From Firmicutes bacterium UBA1768 (GTDB lineage: Bacteria; Bacillota; Clostridia; Peptostreptococcales; Anaerovoracaceae), in contig DCGW01000034.1 of NCBI GenBank assembly GCA_002315335.1, forward strand, positions 1 through 11,755: a stretch of DNA of 11,755 nt, read 5' to 3'. Position numbers and translations under genes: made by a program. The notes beneath the pieces are model-generated. The model ran no database searches, was not told the DNA's origin, and was given only the letters and a program-made list of their open reading frames with translations. This document shows, piece by piece, positions 6,577 to 11,755 of this stretch. Each line of letters begins with the position of its first letter. The first letter of the stretch is position 1.

Positions 6577-8131
6577 TACCCCCTTCCCTTGGTCTCAGCG
6601 TAACATTCTTAAGAAAATGTCCTCCAGGTTTAGGTTTTACCCTCTTTTCAGCTTTCCTCAACAACGTGTAGATAAGCCACGAAAGCAAGAAATAAATAAT
6701 TGCGATTATCAACAGCGGGAACAAAGCTTCAAAGGTACTGCTTCTGATCAGGTCACCCGCCTTGGTCAGGTCATGAATTGCAATATAGCCTACAATAGAG
6801 GTTCCTTTAAGAAGTGATATCATCTCGCCTCGATAGACCGGAAGAAAATGTATCTCAGCCTGTGGTAAAACGAATAATCTAAAGGCTTTTTTCTCATCAA
6901 AGCCCAGTGCTAACGCAGCCTCCATTTGCGACGCCGGCACCGCTTTAATCCCGCTCATAAAACCTTCAGAAAAGAATGCTGCTGAATTCAAGGTGAAGAC
7001 TACAACTGCTACAAGAACGTCTGATAGTCCTGTATGCGCAAATATCACGTAATAAAATATCAGTAAAATAACAAGAATAGGCGTCCCTTGGAAAATTCTT
7101 ACAAAAATATCAGAAACTGTATTTCCAATCTTTCCGCACTTTTTCCTGAACAAGCAGATAAGCGCAGCCAACAGGGTTCCAAACAAGCCTGACAAAACCG
7201 TTATCAGCACTGTTACTCCAAGTCCGTTAACTATCATCTTCCATCTGGCCTCTTTAACAAAGGTCTTGTAAAAGCTGCTTGCCAAGGTATTTTCTGCGGT
7301 TTTATCAGCTTTATACATCAGCAGATTGTAATTCATAGCATAGCAATCCGAAAAATCAACCGATTCTTTTCTTTCTTCGGTTATCGACAAATGACTGGAG
7401 GCCATGTCACACTGCCCCGTTGCAACAGCCAAAAGAATTGAATTAAAATCCATTATCTTAAATTCCAAATCATAGTCATAAGCGTTACAAAAGCCTGTGA
7501 CAAAGTCAATATCAAAGCCTGCCGGTTCACCGTTAAATATATAAGAAAACGGTACGAAGGTTCCGGAGGTGGCAACAATCAGCTTTTTATGTTCTCCCGG
7601 TCCAAGGTCTTTCTTTTCAACCATAGGACTTGCATTTGGCTCTTTTAACCAGTTATTTTCAAGCTTCTCGTAGGTCCCATCTGCCCTGATGGCTGCAAGA
7701 TATTCGTTAACCTGTTGTCTCAGCTCATCAGACTCTTTGTTTTTAGGAAAAGCAAGTCCCATTTCACAGGGATAAAGTTCATCTTTGAGCACTGCAAAAT
7801 TCGGGTAGTCTTCTAAATACTGTATGCTTGCAAAATACGGAATAATTGTGCAGTCAATCTGCCCCGCATCCAATGCTGCCAGCACATCTGCAAGTCCAGA
7901 AAAATACCTGATTTTAGCTTCAGGATACATTTCGGCAGCCATTTCCGCCTGAGTTGCACCGGTTACCAAGCCAATAGTTGAATGTGAAAAAGAGTCTAAA
8001 GTCAGCTCTTCCTCAGCATGAGCAGGTGTCAAAAAGGTTATAAGAACCGCTATGATAACAACGATACTAAAAAACAAAAACACTCCTGTGGATTTCTTGA
8101 GCCACAACTTCCTGACAAAGTCTGAAATCAT
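6557..8131 (-). CDS. Amino acid-type ABC transporter: substrate-binding domain fused to permease, lobes in swapped order
   Basis: This is a one-chain membrane importer component of 524 residues. Residues 17-36 form a hydrophobic signal/anchor ending at PAHA-EEE, so the next part should face outside. Residues 44-165 align with lobe II of GlnH-type binding proteins (TIGLVTGATQAEM, then CEMGLAFPKNKESDELRQQVN and DGTYEKLENNW). Residues 182-275 align with lobe I (KLIVATSGTFVPFSY, GFDIDF, then LSITEERKESVDFSD). The order is thus the reverse of free GlnH. The permease follows (about 297-495): membrane segments around 300-327, 351-366, 371-390 and 470-491, with the EAA loop EAALALGFDEKKAFRLFVLP (404-423) that docks the ATPase. 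The ligand-contacting Arg is kept (R254), but the position matching GlnH Asp157 is Pro98. Start is ATG at 8131 with GGAG 12 bases upstream. It overlaps the ATPase gene by 20 bases, forming a two-gene operon. Specificity is unknown. Confidence 0.92.
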   Translation of the reverse strand: MISDFVRKLWLKKSTGVFLFFSIVVIIAVLITFLTPAHAEEELTLDSFSHSTIGLVTGATQAEMAAEMYPEAKIRYFSGLADVLAALDAGQIDCTIIPYFASIQYLEDYPNFAVLKDELYPCEMGLAFPKNKESDELRQQVNEYLAAIRADGTYEKLENNWLKEPNASPMVEKKDLGPGEHKKLIVATSGTFVPFSYIFNGEPAGFDIDFVTGFCNAYDYDLEFKIMDFNSILLAVATGQCDMASSHLSITEERKESVDFSDCYAMNYNLLMYKADKTAENTLASSFYKTFVKEARWKMIVNGLGVTVLITVLSGLFGTLLAALICLFRKKCGKIGNTVSDIFVRIFQGTPILVILLIFYYVIFAHTGLSDVLVAVVVFTLNSAAFFSEGFMSGIKAVPASQMEAALALGFDEKKAFRLFVLPQAEIHFLPVYRGEMISLLKGTSIVGYIAIHDLTKAGDLIRSSTFEALFPLLIIAIIYFLLSWLIYTLLRKAEKRVKPKPGGHFLKNVTLRPREGGNDCDQN

Positions 8132-8252
8132 AATGTTCTAACACTCCATTTTTATTAAAGGAAAATAATATTTCATATATATATTACACTACATTTCCTT
8201 ATTTAACCACTACAATCTTATCCTTGTATATGTTTTTTCATACTCTCTTTTA

Positions 8253-8281
8253 ATTATAGGCTTTCATTGCCAAATCATGAA
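8253..8281 (-). promoter_or_regulatory. Candidate promoter of the ABC importer operon
   Basis: Read on the minus strand: a perfect -10 TATAAT (8253-8258) and, 17 bases upstream, a poor -35 TTCATG (8276-8281, 3 of 6 matches). It would give a leader of about 115 bases before the ATG at 8131. The rest of 8132-8379 is AT-rich and shows no open frame, riboswitch-like fold or clear terminator to my eye. Confidence 0.4.
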
Positions 8282-8379
8282 AAAACTATGCTCATTTAGC
8301 AACATGCATTGGCATAAAAGCGGGTGACATCAGCAAGGACTTCTTTTCAGTATATTACTTTCTCCGATTGAATGGTCAA

Positions 8380-9792
8380 TTATTTCCAGCCAACAAACAC
8401 ATTTGTAAAAGCTAAGATTACATGCTTGATATATGTAATGAATTTCTGTAAATAATTTTGCTCATTATTTGCAGCATCCGAATCAAACGCAATATAAATC
8501 GGAGAAGCTGTTGCATGGATACGCTTCACTCCGCCCTGCACATTATCTTCTATTTTGTTGCCCTGCATATCATAAATTGTGATGTGTGCATCAGGCAGGC
8601 AGATTTTCAAGTCCTTTTCCGACTCCGCCCAAATTACATATACAGTTTTCCCGCCTTGCGAATATGTTGCAACATATGCAGACTTTTGGCGAAAAAGTCC
8701 ATATTTTGTTTGCGCCAGGTCAGTGAGTTTTTTCCCTGACGTCATTAAATTGAAGGTTTTTACTGCACCGGCAGATACCTTTGGAGTAAAGTCGCTTTTG
8801 TAGAGCCCTAAGGAATTTTCATAGTTTTGAGTATTCAAATCATCATATGTAATACCGCTATCTTGCAGCTCATATGTAAAGTATTGTCCCTGAATGCCGT
8901 AATCAAGCAGAAAGTTATCATATAGTATGGCATTACGCACGATGTATTGTGCCTGTGTTTCTTCATCTACATTGCTATTCGCCCAGCCTGTCTCGGTAAG
9001 CCAAACCGGCATTTTGTCATAGCCGTATTTCACCAGCACATCTCTATAGCCGTCCAACCTCTTTCTTGCTCGCTTTTCCGGAGCATCTTTAGATAAATAG
9101 TAGTGGACAGACAGACCATCCAAATACTCCCCTGCTCCTGCTTTCATAATGGCATCAAGGAAGTCTGTTTGCAATGCAATCGAACCACCCAACACGGTAA
9201 CAGTTGGGTCATTTTGCTTAATAGTTTGGTAAGCAGCTTTTAATAACTCGGCATAATCCGCACCGCTTGCATCCTTGGTGTTAAAATACTTAATATCCGG
9301 CTCATTCCATATTTCATAGGCTTCCACCTTACCAGCCAACGCCTTAGAAACGTAGTCTACATAACGGATATAGGCATCAAAGTATTCATCATCTGCTGCA
9401 GTATCAGTATTACCGTCACGTACAGGAATAACACAGTCCCTTGCTCCTCCTGCGTCTAAATCAGCTTGTGTTGGCGTACCAAACTCATAAATCGGATTAC
9501 CAAAAACCAGTACTACAAGGCACTCGATTCCTTGATTTGTAGCAGTTTCAACCCATTTCGCACGTTCAGGCATAGATAATTGCCCTTTTGTGGATTCAAC
9601 CGTCCACCAATGCAAGTCGTCACGCACAATAGGCAACTCAGCATTAATAGCCGCTGAACAGGTCTGCACTTGGTCTCGACCTTGAGCCATGTGTGTGCAA
9701 GCACCAATTCCTTCGGCATGTACTGATATTATAAATGCAGAGCAAATAAAAATGACTGTAATGATAAAAGCTAAAAATTTTCGTACTTTCAC
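8380..9792 (-). CDS. Secreted clan GH-A glycoside hydrolase, GH39/PslG-like
   Basis: This is probably a secreted retaining glycosidase acting on a polysaccharide; the substrate cannot be read from the sequence. With the GTG start at 9792 the protein has 470 residues and begins with a clean signal peptide (KVRKFLAF, a hydrophobic stretch, cleavage likely after SVHA at about residue 26). The TIM-barrel signatures are VRDDLHWWTVE (early strand), EIWNEPD with the predicted acid/base E164, SVHYYL, and VWLTETGW with the predicted nucleophile E267; this pair of motifs defines clan GH-A. A small beta-rich domain follows (about 380-440). The end (445-470, YLQKFITYIKHVILAFTN) is a hydrophobic, Lys-containing helix, perhaps a membrane tether. 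AGAGGT, 6 bases before the GTG, supports this start over the TTG at 9840. It stands alone between fic and the importer genes, so any link to sugar uptake is not shown. Confidence 0.88.
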   Translation of the reverse strand: MKVRKFLAFIITVIFICSAFIISVHAEGIGACTHMAQGRDQVQTCSAAINAELPIVRDDLHWWTVESTKGQLSMPERAKWVETATNQGIECLVVLVFGNPIYEFGTPTQADLDAGGARDCVIPVRDGNTDTAADDEYFDAYIRYVDYVSKALAGKVEAYEIWNEPDIKYFNTKDASGADYAELLKAAYQTIKQNDPTVTVLGGSIALQTDFLDAIMKAGAGEYLDGLSVHYYLSKDAPEKRARKRLDGYRDVLVKYGYDKMPVWLTETGWANSNVDEETQAQYIVRNAILYDNFLLDYGIQGQYFTYELQDSGITYDDLNTQNYENSLGLYKSDFTPKVSAGAVKTFNLMTSGKKLTDLAQTKYGLFRQKSAYVATYSQGGKTVYVIWAESEKDLKICLPDAHITIYDMQGNKIEDNVQGGVKRIHATASPIYIAFDSDAANNEQNYLQKFITYIKHVILAFTNVFVGWK

Positions 9793-9798
9793 AATATT

Positions 9799-9804
9799 AC
9801 CTCT
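9799..9804 (-). promoter_or_regulatory. Ribosome binding site fixing the GTG start of the glycoside hydrolase
   Basis: AGAGGT on the minus strand, 6 bases before GTG at 9792. It places the signal peptide at the very N-terminus. The longer reading from TTG at 9840 would bury the signal peptide 16 residues in. No convincing -35/-10 pair was found in the 148 bases between this gene and fic, so read-through from fic remains possible. Confidence 0.65.
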
Positions 9805-9940
9805 AAAACAAGAGCATCCATATAACAGAATATCTGACAATAAAGCCCAACTATCACTCTTTTTATCGTCGGAACAGTATTTCAGATGGAAGTAAGCTGT
9901 CTTAGTTGCTTCGATTTGTTATTGCGTATCATGTCAACTG

Positions 9941-11059
9941 TTAATGCGTGTTCGTATTCGGATTTATTATTTCCAATATTTCATCAGCATTTTCTTTTGA
10001 AAAGTCGCTCAACTTGTATGATCTTATTCTTTCTTTTACAAGAATGGGAACAACAAACCCATTATTGACCAGAACCGCCAATCTGTTTATTACAGTTTTG
10101 TTAGTTACGCCCAGCTTTTTACATACCTCAATTGGTGTAAACTCGCCTCTGTAATTCTGTATCAAAAGAATTAGCATGTCCAGTTCTTTGGGCTTTAAGA
10201 AAGAAATACTCGCTTCTATTTCGTTGTTCTTTGAATTATTTGATATTTCACATACCTTTTCAGAATAGAGTTTTACCATTTTAAGAAAGTAATTAACCCA
10301 TATTTCGGGATGCGGAGGGTTGTTTCTCCCCTCATAGTAGAGAGCAGGTAGTCCCATCTGAATTGAACGATAATACTCATCAATATCATACGAAAAATAT
10401 TCTTCAAGTGAACCAATTCTGTTGAAGCCATATCCATTCATATCCATAATATAACCGGATAATAACCTTGCAGTTCTTCCATTTCCATCATCAAAAGGAT
10501 GAATTGTGACAAGTTGATAATGTACAACAGCTGCAACTATTAATGGATGATCATCAGTGGTATTGACATATTCTGCCAATTCATCTAACAATTCGGGAAT
10601 TTCGGAGTGATCAGGTGGAATATACTCAGGATTCCCACTATTCGAATCGTATACAGCAAAAAGAACCCCCGGAGGCATAGGACCACGGAGGCCAATCTTT
10701 TCTTTTGAAGCACCTTTTTCTACATGCTTTTGAACTTCCAAGATAAGCTTCTTTGAAAAAGGAGTTTTTTCTTTCAGTTTTTCCTCAAGGTAGTTTAATG
10801 CCAGAAAATAATTTCTGACCTCCTGCTCAGGTTTAAGAAAATGCTTTCTATCATCACTTTCAATAGCTTCGTCAGCTTGTTTTTCAGACAAAGGATTTCC
10901 TTCTATCTTATTAGATGAATATGCACTTTTCTTTTTTGAATTCTTGCGAAGCTTATTCATCGCTGTTCCTTGCAGCTTTACAGAAGAAACCTGATACCTG
11001 TTTTGATCAATTTCGGAAATGTATTTCAATATTTCGTTTGAAAGAGTTACTGTAATCAC
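9941..11059 (-). CDS. Fic family protein (predicted AMP-transferase), class II with C-terminal winged helix
   Basis: Fic enzymes usually transfer AMP from ATP to hydroxyl side chains of target proteins. The 372-residue protein has a complete catalytic motif HPFDDGNGRTAR (187-198, with His187 the general base and Asp/Asn/Arg for Mg-ATP). It also has an N-terminal inhibitory motif SNKIEG (49-54, the (S/T)xxxE(G/N) type), whose Glu53 should block ATP's gamma-phosphate; that makes it class II, self-inhibited and needing no separate antitoxin. The flap-like segment YIPPDHSEIPELLDEL lies before the core. Residues of about 290-350 form a winged helix (FTPIEVCKKLGVTNKTVINRLAVL), suggesting DNA binding. 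GTG at 11059 is chosen because AGAGGTGA lies 5 bases upstream and the -10 box lies just beyond; an ATG at 11107 overlaps the -35 region. One 60-base stretch counted at about 37% GC against 47% in tex, hinting at horizontal origin. The target is unknown. Confidence 0.93.
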   Translation of the reverse strand: MITVTLSNEILKYISEIDQNRYQVSSVKLQGTAMNKLRKNSKKKSAYSSNKIEGNPLSEKQADEAIESDDRKHFLKPEQEVRNYFLALNYLEEKLKEKTPFSKKLILEVQKHVEKGASKEKIGLRGPMPPGVLFAVYDSNSGNPEYIPPDHSEIPELLDELAEYVNTTDDHPLIVAAVVHYQLVTIHPFDDGNGRTARLLSGYIMDMNGYGFNRIGSLEEYFSYDIDEYYRSIQMGLPALYYEGRNNPPHPEIWVNYFLKMVKLYSEKVCEISNNSKNNEIEASISFLKPKELDMLILLIQNYRGEFTPIEVCKKLGVTNKTVINRLAVLVNNGFVVPILVKERIRSYKLSDFSKENADEILEIINPNTNTH

Positions 11060-11064
11060 AAATA

Positions 11065-11072
11065 TCACCTCT
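11065..11072 (-). promoter_or_regulatory. Ribosome binding site fixing the GTG start of fic
   Basis: AGAGGTGA on the minus strand, 5 bases before GTG at 11059. The promoter's -10 box begins only 5 bases further upstream, so the leader is very short and no start upstream of it can be translated from this promoter. Confidence 0.75.
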
Positions 11073-11077
11073 TGATT

Positions 11078-11106
11078 ATTATACCTTAAAGTGATAAATC
11101 TTTCCA
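11078..11106 (-). promoter_or_regulatory. Predicted promoter of fic
   Basis: Read on the minus strand: -35 TGGAAA (11101-11106, 4 of 6), a 17-base spacer and -10 TATAAT (11078-11083, perfect). Transcription would begin near 11071, within or next to the ribosome binding site. Repeated AGTGA/TCACT elements lie in the spacer and directly upstream. Confidence 0.7.
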
Positions 11107-11109
11107 TTA

Positions 11110-11131
11110 TTTTTCACTATTTTTTCACTAT
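11110..11131. repeat. Tandem 11-bp direct repeat upstream of the fic promoter
   Basis: TTTTTCACTAT occurs twice, back to back and identical (11110-11120 and 11121-11131). A related element in the opposite orientation, AAAGTGATAAA, lies in the promoter spacer (11088-11098). Together they form three AGTGA-containing sites around the -35 box, a layout typical of an operator, though no regulator is identified. Confidence 0.6.
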
Positions 11132-11171
11132 TTGATATTAGATAGAGATCTCCTCAACCCCCATTCGTCCT

Positions 11172-11354
11172 TCATACTCTCGTTCTCACTTTCTTTAACG
11201 GGGCTTTGATAATCTTGATAAGCAATTCATCTACATCCACCGTTTCTTTGCCTTGCAGGATAAGCTTCGACCTTGCCGTATTGACGCAGGCAATCAGCAT
11301 CCGCTGTTCAAGATCATCAAGGTGTATTTTGTGTTCGATATCTTTAACTCCCAT
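11172..11354 (-). CDS. Small 60-residue protein of unknown function
   Basis: I do not recognise a named family. The 60-residue product is predicted mostly helical: a charged N-terminus (MGVKDIEHKIHLDDLEQR), a central segment MLIACVNTARSKLILQGK, then ETVDVDELLIKIIKAP and a basic tail (KKVRTRV). There is no signal peptide and no strong membrane segment, so it should be cytosolic. It faintly recalls short Clostridia proteins with an ending of the type DVDELLLKVIxAP, but that is memory, not a search. ATG at 11354 is chosen because AAAGGAGG stands 11 bases upstream, somewhat far; that site lies inside the 3' arm of the ppdK terminator. The longer reading from TTG at 11408 would start before the hairpin. 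It lies 112 bases before fic, on the same strand. No separate promoter was found, so expression may rely on read-through from ppdK. Confidence 0.65.
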   Translation of the reverse strand: MGVKDIEHKIHLDDLEQRMLIACVNTARSKLILQGKETVDVDELLIKIIKAPLKKVRTRV

Positions 11355-11359
11355 AATGC

Positions 11360-11400
11360 AAAAATCCTCCTTTGCGAGTACATTGTACCGCAAAGGAGGA
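11360..11400 (-). terminator. Intrinsic terminator of ppdK, overlapping the next gene's Shine-Dalgarno
   Basis: The arms 11389-11400 and 11365-11376 are perfect 12-base complements (TCCTCCTTTGCG and CGCAAAGGAGGA). After one bulged A (11377), GTAC pairs with GTAC around an ATT triloop, giving about 16 base pairs in all. On the minus strand five T residues follow (11364-11360). The hairpin starts 22 bases after the ppdK stop. On the plus strand no T tract follows, so it works in one direction. Its 3' arm carries AAAGGAGG (11373-11366), the only ribosome binding site for the 60-residue gene. Confidence 0.85.
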
Positions 11401-11422
11401 TAAAACAAAATGATGTGCGGAA

Positions 11423-11755
11423 TTAGTTCATGCCGTCCTTGATCGCAGCCTGTGCAGCAGCCAATCTTGCGATAGGAACTCTGAACGGTGAGCAGGACAC
11501 ATAGTCAAGACCGAGAGTGTGGCAGAATTCTACAGAAGTCGGGTCGCCGCCGTGTTCACCGCAGATGCCGCAGTGGAGAGCATTGTTAACCGGCTTTCCG
11601 AGCTTGAGACACATATCCATGAGCTTTCCTACGCCGTTCTGGTCGAGTCTTGCAAACGGGTCGTTTTCAAGTATCTTAGCATCGTAGTATGCGCTTAAGA
11701 ACTTACCTGCATCGTCTCTTGAGAAGCCGTATGTCATCTGTGTAAGGTCGTTTGT
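11423..11755 (-). CDS. ppdK: Pyruvate, phosphate dikinase, C-terminal 110 residues, cut by window edge
   Basis: PPDK interconverts pyruvate, ATP and phosphate with phosphoenolpyruvate, AMP and pyrophosphate in the cytosol; in anaerobic Clostridia it often serves glycolysis or PEP supply. Only the end of the PEP/pyruvate-binding TIM barrel is visible, entering from the right edge at [19 protein letters not shown]. The C-terminal signature [20 protein letters not shown] contains the catalytic cysteine region (ICGEHGG), followed by the strongly conserved end [20 protein letters not shown]. The stop is TAA at 11425-11423, and the reading frame is open up to the window boundary, so the apparent ATG at 11737 is an internal Met. 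A terminator hairpin follows. Identification is secure from the C-terminal motifs; nothing can be said about its promoter or upstream neighbours. Confidence 0.96.
   Translation of the reverse strand, partial: TNDLTQMTYGFSRDDAGKFLSAYYDAKILENDPFARLDQNGVGKLMDMCLKLGKPVNNALHCGICGEHGGDPTSVEFCHTLGLDYVSCSPFRVPIARLAAAQAAIKDGMN

Noticed and set aside
8280..8302. Possible terminator behind the glycoside hydrolase (TGCT/AGCA stem before six T on the minus strand)
   Set aside because: The stem is only 4 base pairs and AT-rich around it, too weak to call, although the T run is real.
9513..9719. Small minus-strand frame inside the glycoside hydrolase gene
   Set aside because: It is a different frame of the same strand within a region whose main frame encodes conserved barrel strands; no ribosome binding site or family resemblance.
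9793..9940. TTGACA just after the fic stop and TTGGGC/TGTTAT further on as promoters for the glycoside hydrolase
   Set aside because: The first has no -10 box at a workable distance; the second matches the consensus too poorly.
11060..11107. ATG at 11107 as the fic start
   Set aside because: It overlaps the -35 box of a good promoter, so it would not be in the transcript; GTG at 11059 has a strong ribosome binding site.
1..11755. CRISPR arrays, tRNA, rRNA, insertion sequences
   Set aside because: No regularly spaced repeats, cloverleaf-like segments, rRNA signatures or transposase motifs were seen on either strand.

Overview
The window looks like chromosome from a low-to-moderate GC Gram-positive anaerobe of the class Clostridia (Oscillospiraceae/Ruminococcaceae or a relative). 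The grounds are the hrcA-grpE-dnaK order behind a perfect CIRCE operator, strong AGGAGG-type ribosome binding sites, a pyruvate phosphate dikinase, and a substrate-binding/permease fusion of a kind found in gut Clostridia. The genus cannot be settled from the sequence.

Left part (1-3057, minus strand): the class I heat-shock operon is read from right to left. A TTGACA/TACTTT promoter leads into a perfect CIRCE element, then hrcA (its repressor), grpE (nucleotide exchange factor) and the first 399 codons of dnaK, which runs off the left edge; dnaJ may follow outside. Diverging from it, tex (3278-5437, plus strand) has its own promoter, which lies between two perfect 11-bp inverted repeats.

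Middle (5447-8131): tex converges on a two-gene ABC importer operon, with a GC-rich hairpin between them that can serve both strands. The importer consists of a one-chain substrate-binding/permease protein followed by a GlnQ-like ATPase whose start overlaps the permease stop. Two oddities stand out. In the permease fusion the two lobes of the substrate-binding domain come in swapped order (lobe II, then lobe I). The ATPase carries a C-terminal extension of about 110 residues that resembles a degenerate RsbW/SpoIIAB-like GHKL ATPase fold.

Right part (8380-11755, all minus strand): a secreted clan GH-A (GH39/PslG-like) glycoside hydrolase; a class II Fic AMP-transferase-like protein with an N-terminal inhibitory motif and C-terminal winged helix; a 60-residue protein of unknown function; and the C-terminal 110 residues of pyruvate phosphate dikinase entering from the right edge. 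The fic region looks AT-richer than the housekeeping genes and may be accessory. The terminator behind ppdK contains, in its own 3' arm, the Shine-Dalgarno sequence of the 60-residue gene.

No rRNA, tRNA, CRISPR array, insertion sequence or complete mobile element was seen. The strongest candidates for something undescribed are the ABC-GHKL fusion paired with the permuted binding-domain permease, and the hairpin shared by the ppdK terminator and the small gene's ribosome binding site.
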